DNA from: an uncultured Desulfarculaceae bacterium | GTDB taxonomy: Bacteria > Desulfobacterota > Desulfarculia > Desulfarculales > Desulfarculaceae | NCBI GenBank assembly: GCA_937908275.1 | Contig: CALERA010000003.1 | Span: 1 to 27,292 of the forward strand | DNA length: 27,292 nt | Reading direction: 5' to 3' | Shown here: piece by piece, positions 6,992-15,344 of the stretch | Layout: every line of letters starts with the position of its first letter | Position numbering within the stretch: position 1 is the first letter of the stretch | Notes under the pieces: model-generated | Databases searched by the model: none | Told to the model about the DNA's origin: nothing | Seen by the model: the letters and a program-made list of their open reading frames with translations, nothing else | Made by a program: the position numbers and the translations under genes

Positions 6992-7900
6992 ATGCCAGAC
7001 AACATGCCAGCTCCCCAGCGCCTCTCCCCCAATCTCTGGCGGCTGGGCACCCGCTTCCAACCCAGTTACCTGGTCCGGGGCCGGGACCGGGCGGCCATCT
7101 TCGAGGCCGGGGTCACGGCCAGCGCCGGGGTGGTCCTGGCCCAACTGGACGCCCTGGGCTGTGCCCGGGCCGCGGTGAGCGACGTCATCGTCTCCCACCC
7201 CCACGCCGACCACGTGGCCGGCCTGGCGGTGCTCCTGGCCGGGCTGCCGGCGGCCCAGCCCCGGCTGACCGCCCTGGCCCGCGAGACCCTGGCCAAGCCC
7301 AGCCTGCGCCAGAAGTTCGCCCTGGAGGAGGGCTTCACCTCCCGGGCCATCACCCGGCGCGAAGACCTGCCCAACGGCCGGCCCCACGCCCCGGACCTGG
7401 CTCCCCTGCCCCCGGGACCGGACCTGGAGGCGGGCGACACGCTGGACCTGGGCGGGGTGGAGTTGGTCTTCCGCGACGCCGCCGGCCACGTGCCCGGCGG
7501 GCTCTTCTGCCTGCTGCCCCAGGACGACGCGATCTTGGCCAGCGATTCCGCCGGGTTCCTGCAAAACGGCGCCCCGGGCTTCCCCCTGGGCTACGTCTCC
7601 TGGGACGTCTACGCCCAGACCCTGGGCGAGATCGCGGCCCTGTCCCCCGGCCTGCTGGCCCTGGCCCATCAGGAGGTGCTGACCGGGGGCGAGGCGGCCG
7701 AATTCCTACGCCAGGCGGACGAGAGCCAGGCCCAGGAGCGGGACTGGCTGCGCACCGCGGCCCGGGGCCTGGACCCGGAGGACGTGGCCCGAGCCTATTT
7801 CCGGCGCTGGTACCACGGCGACCTGACCGTCTACTCGCCCCGGGGCATCCTCAACTGCTGCCGGCTCCTGCTGCGCCGGGCCCTGGAGAACGGCAACTAG
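6992..7900 (+). CDS. MBL-fold metallo-hydrolase
   Basis: A 302-residue protein of the metallo-beta-lactamase fold. The metal-binding motif HPHADH is at residues 69-74, with later ligands in AAGHVPGG (His), LASDSAG (Asp) and LALAHQE (His), so a complete binuclear site is present. The C-terminal part from about residue 225 is helical and Arg-rich, ending ILNCCRLLLRRALE. Substrate cannot be named; the family includes glyoxalase II-type thioesterases, lactonases and others. ATG at 6992 follows the Usp stop codon directly (TAA ATG), so translation is probably coupled. Downstream lies a REP-like palindrome. Confidence 0.85.
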   Translation: MPDNMPAPQRLSPNLWRLGTRFQPSYLVRGRDRAAIFEAGVTASAGVVLAQLDALGCARAAVSDVIVSHPHADHVAGLAVLLAGLPAAQPRLTALARETLAKPSLRQKFALEEGFTSRAITRREDLPNGRPHAPDLAPLPPGPDLEAGDTLDLGGVELVFRDAAGHVPGGLFCLLPQDDAILASDSAGFLQNGAPGFPLGYVSWDVYAQTLGEIAALSPGLLALAHQEVLTGGEAAEFLRQADESQAQERDWLRTAARGLDPEDVARAYFRRWYHGDLTVYSPRGILNCCRLLLRRALENGN

Positions 7901-7942
7901 GGCCGCCTCACAACACCAGAAGGACGGCGCGCTCTTTGGGGA

Positions 7943-8047
7943 GTCATTGCGAGCGCGGCGAAGCAATCTCTCGGGTCATTTGTTTCTTTGTTTCGATACG
8001 TTCAGGAAACAAAGAGATTGCCGCGTCGCTGCGCTCCTCGCAATGAC
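7943..8047. repeat. REP/BIME-like imperfect palindrome
   Basis: About 105 bases fold into one long hairpin: GTCATTGCGAG (7943-7953) pairs with CTCGCAATGAC (8037-8047), GCAATCTCT (7963-7971) with AGAGATTGC (8013-8021), and CTTTGTTTC (7986-7994) with GAAACAAAG (8006-8014). The outer arm belongs to the widespread 'TCATTGCGAG...GCAATCTC' class of intergenic palindromes found in many genomes; translated, it gives the well-known false peptide SHCERGEAIS. The core is much poorer in GC than its surroundings. It lies between convergent genes, where it could also end transcription from both sides. Confidence 0.85.
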
Positions 8048-8189
8048 AATAAAGACCCGGCGCAGGCTTCTTGGTCCGCCCCGCTTCGGATTACTGAGCC
8101 GGAAATTCCGTGTGGCTGAACAGGCCCCGGCCACGCCTTGGCGGCATCGGCCTCCGTCAGGATTTACGGCCGTCTAATCGGGTGGTTGC

Positions 8190-10445
8190 CTAGGCCCGGG
8201 CGCGGACGCCCCGGGCGGGCAGCTCGATGATGATGCGGGTGCCGTGGGGCGGGTTGTCCTGCACCCGGATGTAGCCGTTGTGGTCGGCCACGATGGTGCT
8301 GACGATGGCCAGGCCCAGGCCGGTGCCGGTCTGCTTGGTGGAGTAGTAGGGCTCGAACATGCGCAGGCGGTCCTCGGGCGGCACCCCGGGGCCGTTGTCC
8401 TCCAGCTCCAGCCGCACGATCTTGAGGATGTCGTCGTAGCTCAGGCGCAGGACGATCAGCCGGGGCGGGGGCTGGTCGGCCAGGGCGGCCACGGCGTTGT
8501 CCAGCAGGTTGATCAAGGCCCGGGACATCTGCTCCCGGTCCAGGTCGAAGATCGGGATGCCCTCCTCGGCCTCCAGCTCGAAACTCACCTCGGCATGGGC
8601 CTGGCGGAACAGGCTGTAGACCTCCTCGGCCAGGGCCAGCAGGTCGTGGGGGGCCAGGCGGGCGCTGGGCAGACGGGCGAAGGTGCTGAATTCGCTGACC
8701 AGGCGACGCAGCTCCTCCACCTGGTTGATGATGGTGTCGGTGCACTCGCGGAAAATCTGCAGGTCCTCGGCCGGCAGGCGGTCCTCGTAGCGCCGGATCA
8801 GGCGCTGGGCGCTGAGCTTGATGGGGGTCAGCGGATTCTTGACCTCGTGGGCGATGCGCCGGGCCACCTCGCGCCAGGCCGCCATGCGCTGGGCCTTCTC
8901 CAGCTCCGACAGGTCCTCGAAGACCACCACCAGGCCCTGGGTGCGGCCGGTCTCGTCGCGCATCTGGCTGGCGTGGACCATCAGGGTCAGGGCCTCGCCG
9001 GCGATGGTCAGCCGCACCTGGCGGTCCACCCCGGAGCGCACCGTGGAGCCCAGATCGGCCATCAAATCCTCCACCAGGCCCCGGTTCTCGGGTCCGATGA
9101 AGCCCTGCCAGGAGCCGCCCAGCACCGTCTCGGCCTGGACCTTGAGCAGGCGCTCGGCCGAGGGATTGAAGATGGTCACCCGGCCCTGGGCGTCCACCGC
9201 CACCACGCCGGCGGCCACGTTGCGCAGCACCACCTCCATGTGGCGGCGGCGCTGGTCCAGCTCCAGGTTGGTGCGCCGCATCTCGGCCTGGGCCTCGTCC
9301 AAGCGGGCCTTGCTGGTCTTCAGGTCGGCGGTCATGCGGTTGAAGGCGTTGACCAGGGTGCCGATCTCGTCGCCGCCGGCCGGGCGGACGTAGACGTCGT
9401 AGTCGCCCTCGGCGATGCGCTGGGTGCCCTTGGAGATCTCCATCAGTGGCACGGTGATGGTCTTGGCCAGGTGGAAGCCGAACCAGGTGCCGGCGAAGAT
9501 GATCAGCAGGGTGACGATGGACAGGGTGATGTACTGGTTGGTCTTGATGGGCTGCTTCAGGGCCTTGAGCTGGCGGTAGTTGTCCAGGCCCTGGCGCACC
9601 CCCTGCAAACGGGCCAGGCTGCCCCGGGGCAGGAACTGGTAGGCCACCAGCACCGCCGCCGCCCGGCCCCGTCCGCCGCCCACCGGCGCGACCGCGGCCA
9701 CGAAATCCCCGGCCGGCGCGGGCTGGAGCTGGGTCAGGACCTGACCGCCGGAAAGGGCCCGGCTGACCAGGTCCAGGGGCAGGGCCTCCAGGTGGACCGG
9801 ATGGACCCCGCTCTGGGTGGCCAGGCCCAACTCCCTGAGTTCCGGCGAATAAATCCGCAAGCCCCCCAGGTCGTACTGGGCCCGGCGGGCGGCCAGGTAC
9901 TCGGCCAGGTTACGGTTGGAGCCGGCCAGCAGCCCCCCCCGGCCGGCCAGGTCCCCGGCCAGCTGCCCGGCGAAGTGGGCGGTCTGCTCCATCATCTGGC
10001 GGTGGTGGGCCTCGCCCACCTCCAGGGCCTCCAGCAGGGAGTTCTCCACCTGGGCGCTGAACCAGTATTCAATGGAGGTGCCCACGAACTGATAGACCGA
10101 GAAGAACAGCAGCATGGTGGGGGCCAGGGACATCACCACGAAGGCCACCACCAGCTTGCCCCGCAGGCCGCTGCCCCAGCCGCCGCGCTTGCGCTCCAGG
10201 GTCAGCTTGAAGATGTTGCGCAGGAGCAGGAACAGCAGCAGGAGCAGGAGCAGGGCGTTCAGGTTGATCAGGGCGAAGACCAGCAGCGAGGAGCCCAGGG
10301 GCAGTTCGCCGGGCAGGCGCACCACCTGGGTTTCCAGCCAGGTGATCAGCACCACCGCCACCAGCAGCACGGCGATGATGACGCGCTCCCGCTTGCGACG
10401 GGCCTGCTCCCGGGCCTCTATCAGGGCATCCTCGGCCGCCACCAT
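8190..10445 (-). CDS. NtrY-like membrane sensor histidine kinase
   Basis: A 751-residue kinase with the NtrY plan: two or three N-terminal membrane helices (about residues 22-40, 50-75 and 95-120), an extracytoplasmic sensor region to about 300, another helix near 305-325, a HAMP linker ending in VNAFNRMTADL, a PAS domain (about 405-510), and the kinase core. The phosphorylated His is residue 533 in RRIAHEVKNPLTP; the ATPase lid shows LLDNAVAAL (N box), EDNGPGVP (G1) and TGTGLGLAIV (G2). All catalytic motifs are intact. NtrY kinases normally sit next to an NtrX sigma-54 regulator, but none is adjacent here; a REP element follows. The AGGAG before the ATG at 10445 is unusually close (about three bases). 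Confidence 0.88.
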   Translation of the reverse strand: MVAAEDALIEAREQARRKRERVIIAVLLVAVVLITWLETQVVRLPGELPLGSSLLVFALINLNALLLLLLLFLLLRNIFKLTLERKRGGWGSGLRGKLVVAFVVMSLAPTMLLFFSVYQFVGTSIEYWFSAQVENSLLEALEVGEAHHRQMMEQTAHFAGQLAGDLAGRGGLLAGSNRNLAEYLAARRAQYDLGGLRIYSPELRELGLATQSGVHPVHLEALPLDLVSRALSGGQVLTQLQPAPAGDFVAAVAPVGGGRGRAAAVLVAYQFLPRGSLARLQGVRQGLDNYRQLKALKQPIKTNQYITLSIVTLLIIFAGTWFGFHLAKTITVPLMEISKGTQRIAEGDYDVYVRPAGGDEIGTLVNAFNRMTADLKTSKARLDEAQAEMRRTNLELDQRRRHMEVVLRNVAAGVVAVDAQGRVTIFNPSAERLLKVQAETVLGGSWQGFIGPENRGLVEDLMADLGSTVRSGVDRQVRLTIAGEALTLMVHASQMRDETGRTQGLVVVFEDLSELEKAQRMAAWREVARRIAHEVKNPLTPIKLSAQRLIRRYEDRLPAEDLQIFRECTDTIINQVEELRRLVSEFSTFARLPSARLAPHDLLALAEEVYSLFRQAHAEVSFELEAEEGIPIFDLDREQMSRALINLLDNAVAALADQPPPRLIVLRLSYDDILKIVRLELEDNGPGVPPEDRLRMFEPYYSTKQTGTGLGLAIVSTIVADHNGYIRVQDNPPHGTRIIIELPARGVRARA

Positions 10446-10552
10446 TGCTCCTGCCTCGGGGAATGGTCAAAGGCAAGGCTATGTTACGGGAGCGGGAGCC
10501 GAAGGGCAAGCGAATGCGCGCGCCCGCGCCGGCCGGGGAGGCGCGGGGCCGG

Positions 10553-10583
10553 AAAAAAAGCCCCCGCCTAAATGGCGGGGGCT
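10553..10583 (-). terminator. Intrinsic terminator of lpxC
   Basis: On the minus strand a perfect 10-bp stem (10574-10583 with 10559-10568), five-base loop ATTTA and a T7 tract (10553-10559). It is 29 bases past the lpxC stop codon and is the clearest terminator in the window. Confidence 0.95.
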
Positions 10584-10611
10584 GGGGTTGGCGTCGGGGT
10601 TGGCGCGGAGG

Positions 10612-11553
10612 CTAGGCCACCGAGACCTGGCCCACCCGGCCGCTGGCCGGACGGGTCTGGCCGGCGGGAGCGGAGACCGGCGCGGCCTCCTCCTGGCTGG
10701 GGGTGACCAGCTGCCAGGCGCTGGGGTCGGCCAGGAGCTTCTTGAAAAGCTTGTTGTTCAGGTCGTGGCCGGACTTGCGGGCCACGAAGCGGCCCTGGAT
10801 CGGACGGCCCACCAGGGCCAGATCGCCCAGGAAATCCAGCACCTTGTGGCGCACGAACTCGTCCGGGAAGCGCAGGCCGTCGTCGTTGAGCACCCGGTGG
10901 CTGTCCAGCACCACGGCGTTGTCCAGGCTGCCGCCCAGGGCCAGGTTGGCCTGGTGCAGGCGGCGCATGTCGCTCAGGAAGCCGAAGGTGCGGGCGCGGC
11001 TGATCTCGCGGGCATAGGCCTTCTCGTCCAGGTCGAAGCCCAGGTGCTGGGTGCGGATGGCCGGGTGGGCGAACTCGATGGTGAAGTCCACGCTCAGGCC
11101 CTCGGCCGGGCTGACGGTCACCGACTTGTCGTCCTCGCTCAGGCTGACGCTGCGCTTGACGCGGTAGAACTGGCGCGGCCGGGCCTGGCTGGTCAGGCCG
11201 GCGTTCTTGAGCAAAAACACGAAGGGCGCGGCCGAGCCGTCCATGATCGGCAGCTCGGGGGCGTCGACCTCGACAATGGCGTTGTCCACGCCGCTGCCGG
11301 CCAGGGCGCTCAGGAGGTGCTCCACGGTGGAGATGGTCAGCCCGTCCACCCCGATGGTGGTGGAGAAGCGGGTGTCCACCACGTGGTGCACGTCGGCCGG
11401 GATCAGGGGAGCGCCGGGCAGGTCGGAGCGCTTGAACATGACCCCGGTGTCCGGGTCGGCCGGGCGCAGGCTCAGGTTCACCTTGCGGCCACTGTGCAGA
11501 CCGATGCCGGTGCAGGACACGGTGCGGGTCAGGGTGTGCTGAAAAATTTGCAT
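10612..11553 (-). CDS. lpxC: UDP-3-O-acyl-N-acetylglucosamine deacetylase LpxC
   Basis: A 313-residue zinc deacetylase catalysing the committed step of lipid A synthesis in the cytoplasm. Zinc ligands are visible as His79 (STVEHLLSAL), His236 and Asp240 (HKVLDFLGD), and the catalytic His263 lies in SGHDLNNK; Glu78 is also in place. The length fits the family, with a Pro/Ala/Gln-rich C-terminal tail of about 30 residues beyond the usual end. ATG 11553 (MQIFQHTL) is chosen because it matches the family start and has AAAGGA upstream; the open frame extends to 11640 without homology. It appears to be transcribed alone, ending in a strong terminator. Its presence shows a Gram-negative outer membrane with lipid A. 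Confidence 0.96.
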   Translation of the reverse strand: MQIFQHTLTRTVSCTGIGLHSGRKVNLSLRPADPDTGVMFKRSDLPGAPLIPADVHHVVDTRFSTTIGVDGLTISTVEHLLSALAGSGVDNAIVEVDAPELPIMDGSAAPFVFLLKNAGLTSQARPRQFYRVKRSVSLSEDDKSVTVSPAEGLSVDFTIEFAHPAIRTQHLGFDLDEKAYAREISRARTFGFLSDMRRLHQANLALGGSLDNAVVLDSHRVLNDDGLRFPDEFVRHKVLDFLGDLALVGRPIQGRFVARKSGHDLNNKLFKKLLADPSAWQLVTPSQEEAAPVSAPAGQTRPASGRVGQVSVA

Positions 11554-11727
11554 CGCCGGTTCCTTTGCGGCTAGTTGCGTGCGCCGGAATCCTGTGCAAA
11601 AACCGCGCCAGATTCCGGCCGGACCGCCAGGGCCGGCCACCCATAAATCGTCCGCGATATAAGCAGGTTGTACTAGACGCGCCTGCGCCGCGCTCCGGAA
11701 GGAGGTGGTTCGCGCCGGGCTGTGTGT

Positions 11728-12384
11728 TCAGTTGGACACAGACCCGCCCGGGATTGTGTCAATCAGGCCACAGAGCCGGGCCCGGCGCTCGGCCTCGGCC
11801 AGGTCGGCGGGGTAGTTGAGGTTCAGGAAGCTCAGGCCCTCGGGGTCCAGGGCCGCCACCTCTTCCGGGGCCAGGGTCACCGGGTGAACGGCCTCCAGCA
11901 AGCGGCGCACCCGGGTCTCGCCCTGGGCCAGCAGGCGCTGGGCCAGGGGCAGGCAGGCCCGGGAGTAGTAAGCCAGCAGGTACTCGGGCCAGCCCTGGGG
12001 GCCGATGGGGGCCAGGGCCAGGGGCGGCCGGGGCTGGGCCTGGGCCTGGGCCAGGCGGCGCAGCAGCGCCGGCCGGGCCAGGGGCAGGTCCACCGCCAGC
12101 AGCAGCACCCCCCGGGCGTCGGTGTCCAGGAAGGCGGTGATCAGGGCCGCCAGGGGGCCTTGGCCCGGCCAGCGGTCGGCGATGACGGTGCGGGGCAGGT
12201 CGGCCATCTCGGCCGCGTCGGCGGCCAGGACCACCACCTCGTCGCAGGCCTGGTCCAGGGCGGCCAGGGCCCAGTCGATCAGCCGCCGCCCGCCCAGGGT
12301 CCGCCAGGGCTTGCCCCCGCCCATGCGCCGTCCCGGGCCCCCGGCCAAGAGCACGCCCACCAGGCCCTCCGGGGCCAGGCTCAC
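11728..12384 (-). CDS. mobA: Molybdenum cofactor guanylyltransferase MobA-like
   Basis: A 218-residue nucleotidyltransferase. The N-terminal signature LLAGGPGRRMGGGKPW is the GTP-binding loop of MobA, followed by VIADRWPGQGPLAAL and the metal-binding segment LAVDLPLARP. MobA joins GMP to molybdopterin to make the MGD cofactor of enzymes such as formate dehydrogenases. The likely start is GTG at 12384, which overlaps the stop codon of the upstream MerR gene (GTGA) and has GGAGG eight bases before it. This strict coupling means the regulator and MobA are made together. A related NTP transferase of the same fold cannot be excluded from sequence alone. Confidence 0.82.
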   Translation of the reverse strand: MSLAPEGLVGVLLAGGPGRRMGGGKPWRTLGGRRLIDWALAALDQACDEVVVLAADAAEMADLPRTVIADRWPGQGPLAALITAFLDTDARGVLLLAVDLPLARPALLRRLAQAQAQPRPPLALAPIGPQGWPEYLLAYYSRACLPLAQRLLAQGETRVRRLLEAVHPVTLAPEEVAALDPEGLSFLNLNYPADLAEAERRARLCGLIDTIPGGSVSN

Positions 12385-12803
12385 TCCTGGACCTCCATCG
12401 GCCCCCGGCCGCTGGACTCCAGGATGCGCATCCGCTCCTGGCCCTTGGCCAGCCAGACCGCGCAGTGCTCGCAGGGTCCGGCGCAGAGGGTCTCGGCCTG
12501 GTTGCGGATCTCGTAGCAAGGGCGGTGGGGCTCCTGGAAGGCGGCGCAGCTCTGTCGCTGGACGCAGGCGAAGATGTTCCAGCAGGGGGCCAGGACCAGC
12601 AGGTTGCGCAGGCAGGCCAGGGTGAAGCCGTGCTCGTGGATGAGGTGGGTGATGCGGCGGATCTGGGCCACCTCGAACTCGGAATAAAGGCGGTTGTTGG
12701 TGCGCGCCTCGCGCTGAGGCCGGATGAAGCCCTCTTTCTCGTATTCGCGGATGCGCTTCTGCGAGAGGTCCACCGTGCGGGAGACATCGTTGATCAGGTA
12801 CAT
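12381..12803 (-). CDS. MerR-family regulator with Cys-rich C-terminus
   Basis: A 140-residue MerR-type regulator. Residues 1-70 form the winged helix (YLINDVSRTVDLSQKRIREYEKEG, then NNRLYSEFEVAQIRRI). Instead of the usual coiled-coil and effector domain, residues 71-120 carry eight cysteines in all (64, 74, 80, 86, 96, 107, 111, 114), including C-x3-C-x2-C, which suggests a metal or Fe-S cluster sensor. ATG 12803 is preferred, with GGGGAG upstream; a TTG at 12836 would add 11 residues. It overlaps mobA by four bases (GTGA), so it probably controls molybdenum cofactor use or responds to metal or redox state; that is inference. Confidence 0.85.
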   Translation of the reverse strand: MYLINDVSRTVDLSQKRIREYEKEGFIRPQREARTNNRLYSEFEVAQIRRITHLIHEHGFTLACLRNLLVLAPCWNIFACVQRQSCAAFQEPHRPCYEIRNQAETLCAGPCEHCAVWLAKGQERMRILESSGRGPMEVQE

Positions 12804-12817
12804 GGGGCTCCCCGGCG

Positions 12818-12847
12818 TTGACGGTTCTATACGCAATTAGGTGTAAG
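12818..12847 (+). promoter_or_regulatory. Possible sigma-70 promoter for the TPR gene, at the divergent MerR start
   Basis: TTGACG (12818-12823), 18-base spacer, TGTAAG (12842-12847). It overlaps the region just upstream of the divergent MerR gene, a position where that regulator could act on both directions. The 245-base gap to 13082 shows nothing else I recognise. Confidence 0.3.
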
Positions 12848-13081
12848 CTGGCCGTTAATAGCACAACCTCGCGGGCTTGGCAAGCCCTGGCTTGGCTGGG
12901 GGAGGCCCGGCGGCGGCGCTTGGAAACTCCGTCCTGGCCAGGAAGGCAATGGGTCAATGCCGCCCTGGGTCTTGCTACCAAGGCCCCCCCGGGGTTATCC
13001 TGGGCCAACCTTGAACGGCCACGCCACACATCGGCGGGGGTGGACGCCGCGACCGGAAGCAGCCCCCGGAAAGGGAGACCC

Positions 13082-13831
13082 ATGGCATTGCGACGCTTGA
13101 TCCCCCTTGGCCTCCTGTTGGCCCTGGCCCTGCTGGCCGGGCCGGCGGCTCCCGCGGCCGCGGCCGACGACCTGCTGGCCCAGGCCAACGCCGCCTACGC
13201 CCAGCGCGGCGACCTCCAACAGGCCCAGCGCGCGGCGGAGCTCTACGCCCAGGCCCTGAGCGCCAACCCCAAGAGCGAGGAGGCGGCCTACCGGCTGTCC
13301 ATGGCCTGGTTCTGGCTGGGCATGAACGCCCCGGAGGGCAAGGACCTGGAGCCTTTCGAGAAGGCGGTCAACGCCGCCAAACAGGCCGTGGAGATCAATC
13401 CCGACTCCCTGCCCGGCCACTACTGGCTGGGGGTGACCTATGGCGTCTACGGCAAGGCCAAGGGCATCATGAAGAGCCTGTCCCTGGTGGACCCCATCAA
13501 GGAGGAGATGAACTGGGTCTTGAAGAAGGACCCCAACTACGAGAAGGGCGGCCCCCAGCGGGTCTTGGGACGGCTCTACTTCAAGCTGCCGGGGCTGTTT
13601 GGCGGGGACACCGACAAGGCCATCGACAACCTCAAGCAGGCGGTGCAGATCGGCCCCGAGCGCTGGATCAACCACCTCTACCTGGCCGAGGTCTACCTCA
13701 AGGAGGGCGAGAAGCCCCAGGCCGTGGCCCTGCTGAAGAAGGTGGTGGCCGGACCGGCGGAAAAGGGCTTCGAGCCGGAATACAAGCTGTGGAAGTCCGA
13801 GGCCGAGAAGCTGCTGAAGGAGAGCAATTAG
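13082..13831 (+). CDS. Exported TPR protein, TatT-like
   Basis: A 249-residue protein with an N-terminal signal peptide (MALRRLIPL, hydrophobic stretch, then APAAAADD; cleavage probably after AAA near residue 28). The mature part is built of tetratricopeptide-like helical repeats: AAELYAQALSANPKSEEAAY, then AAKQAVEINPDSLPGHYWLG and KAIDNLKQAVQIGPERWIN. The segment with GVYGKAKGIMKSL and LGRLYFKLPGLFGGDTDKA resembles the TatT component linked to TRAP transporters, but no TRAP genes are nearby, so that name is tentative. It probably acts in the periplasm as a scaffold or binding protein. AAGGGAG precedes the ATG. Confidence 0.8.
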   Translation: MALRRLIPLGLLLALALLAGPAAPAAAADDLLAQANAAYAQRGDLQQAQRAAELYAQALSANPKSEEAAYRLSMAWFWLGMNAPEGKDLEPFEKAVNAAKQAVEINPDSLPGHYWLGVTYGVYGKAKGIMKSLSLVDPIKEEMNWVLKKDPNYEKGGPQRVLGRLYFKLPGLFGGDTDKAIDNLKQAVQIGPERWINHLYLAEVYLKEGEKPQAVALLKKVVAGPAEKGFEPEYKLWKSEAEKLLKESN

Positions 13832-13858
13832 CCCGGGCGCGATAAGCTGATAAAATAG

Positions 13859-13891
13859 TCTCCCGGAGGGCCGCCCCGGCCTTCCGGGAGA
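13859..13891 (+). terminator. Strong 15-bp hairpin after the TPR gene
   Basis: Bases 13859-13873 pair with 13877-13891 (15 bp, one G-T pair, three-base loop), 28 bases after the stop codon. No T tract follows. A second hairpin (13901-13908 with 13920-13927) lies just downstream, before the argJ ribosome binding site, and could act in the argJ leader. Confidence 0.5.
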
Positions 13892-13961
13892 TCGACCGCC
13901 GACCCCCGCTCCCCCCGGACGGGGGTCGCCGCCGCCAGGAGCCAGCCAAAGGAGCGCCGCG

Positions 13962-15212
13962 ATGGATGCCTTGCCGTCCCTGGGCCAGGGCCCGCTCAAG
14001 ACCCCCAGCCTGATCGAAACCCCGGTGGCCGGCTTCCGGGCCGGCGCGGCCGCCGCCGGCCTGCGCAAGGACGGACGCATCGACCTGGCGCTCATCGCCG
14101 CCGACCAGCCGGTGCCGGCGGCCGGCATCTTCACCAGCAACCGCCTGGCCGCCGCCCCGGTGCAGGTTTCCCGCCGCCACCTGGCCGCCGGCCGGGTCCA
14201 GGCCATCCTGGGCAACAGCGGCGGGGCCAACGCCGCCACCGGCACTCCGGGCCTGGTGGCGGCCGAGTCCTGTTGCGCCGCCGTTGGCGCGGCCCTGGGC
14301 TGCGATCCCGGCCTGGTGCTCCCCTGCTCCACCGGGGTCATCGGCCAGCTCCTGGACGCGGACAAGGTGGCGGCGGCGGCGCCCCAACTGGCGGCCGGCC
14401 TGGCGGCCGACGGCCTGCCCCGGGCCTGCCAGGCCATCATGACCACCGACGCCTTCCCCAAGATGGCCCGGGCCACGGCGACAGTCGCCGGGCGCGAGGT
14501 GAACATCGTGGGCCTGGCCAAGGGCGCGGGCATGATCCGCCCGGACATGGCCACCATGCTCTCGTTTGTCCTGACTGACGCCGCCGCCACCCCGGCGGCC
14601 CTGCGCCTGGCCCTGGGCCAGGCGGCCGCGGTCAGCTTCAACCGGGCCAGCGTAGACGGCGACACCTCCACCAACGACACCCTGCTGCTGCTGGCCAGCG
14701 GCCGGGCCGGCAACCCGGAGCTGACCCCGGAATCCCCGGAGCTGACCGCCTTCGGCGCCGCCCTGACCCAGGTCTGCCAGGCCCTGGCCGCCATGCTGGT
14801 GGCCGACGGCGAGGGGGCCAGCCACCTGGTGCTCCTGCGGGTGACCGGCGCGCCGGACGCCGAGCAGGCCCGGGCCCATTGCTACGCCATCGCCCACTCG
14901 CCCCTGTGCAAGACCGCCCTGGCCGGCAACGACCCCAACTGGGGGCGCATCGTCTCCACCGCCGGGGCCGAGTGCGGCCGGCGGGGCTGGCCCTATGACA
15001 TGGGCCGCCTGAACCTCTGGATCGGCGAGCACCTGATCTGCCAGGACGGTCTCTATGCCGGGATGGAGGCGGAAAAGCGGGCGGCGGCGGTGATGCAGGA
15101 GCCCCGCTACCAGATCCGGCTGGACCTGGGCCTGGGCGGGGGCGAGTTCTGGCTGTTCACCAGCGACCTGGGTCACGACTACGTGACCATCAACGCCGAC
15201 TACCGCAGCTAG
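13962..15212 (+). CDS. argJ: Bifunctional ornithine acetyltransferase / N-acetylglutamate synthase ArgJ
   Basis: A 416-residue cytoplasmic enzyme of arginine synthesis that moves the acetyl group from N-acetylornithine to glutamate; many members can also use acetyl-CoA. Diagnostic motifs are NSGGANAATG, PCSTGVIGQ, MTTDAFPK, the self-cleavage site in KGAGMIRPDMATML (cut expected between Ala197 and Thr198, Thr198 becoming the nucleophile of the beta chain), SVDGDTSTNDT, NDPNWGR and the C-terminal DLGHDYVTINADYRS. Length and order match the family. ATG 13962 has AAAGGAG upstream. It stands alone between the TPR gene and a bidirectional terminator; no other arg genes are in view. Confidence 0.96.
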   Translation: MDALPSLGQGPLKTPSLIETPVAGFRAGAAAAGLRKDGRIDLALIAADQPVPAAGIFTSNRLAAAPVQVSRRHLAAGRVQAILGNSGGANAATGTPGLVAAESCCAAVGAALGCDPGLVLPCSTGVIGQLLDADKVAAAAPQLAAGLAADGLPRACQAIMTTDAFPKMARATATVAGREVNIVGLAKGAGMIRPDMATMLSFVLTDAAATPAALRLALGQAAAVSFNRASVDGDTSTNDTLLLLASGRAGNPELTPESPELTAFGAALTQVCQALAAMLVADGEGASHLVLLRVTGAPDAEQARAHCYAIAHSPLCKTALAGNDPNWGRIVSTAGAECGRRGWPYDMGRLNLWIGEHLICQDGLYAGMEAEKRAAAVMQEPRYQIRLDLGLGGGEFWLFTSDLGHDYVTINADYRS

Positions 15213-15219
15213 GCGGTCC

Positions 15220-15304
15220 GGCCGGGCCTGGCCCGGCGGTGGGCTTTCGCAAAAAAAAGAACCTCAAACGCCGGCCTGGCTCGCGGGCCGGCGTTGGTTT
15301 TGGG
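15220..15304. terminator. Terminator pair between argJ and the NifU-like gene (bidirectional)
   Basis: A short hairpin (GCCGGGCC facing GGCCCGGC, about 15222-15238) is followed by a 10-bp stem AACGCCGGCC / GGCCGGCGTT (15267-15276 and 15286-15295). A run of eight A residues (15251-15258) flanks one side and GGTTTT (15296-15301) the other, so it can end argJ on the plus strand and, less ideally placed, the NifU-like gene on the minus strand. Confidence 0.75.
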
Positions 15305-15344
15305 CTGGTCCCGGTCCGGGCCGGGGTGGGGCTTGGCCGGCTGG

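Noticed and set aside
6454..8046. 530-residue plus-strand frame
   Set aside because: Mostly low-complexity Gly/Pro/Arg translation of the Usp and MBL genes in another frame; its end is the translated REP element (SHCERGEAIS), a known false peptide.
12804..12836. TTG-started extension of the MerR gene
   Set aside because: No ribosome binding site, and the family starts directly at the winged helix (MYLIND).
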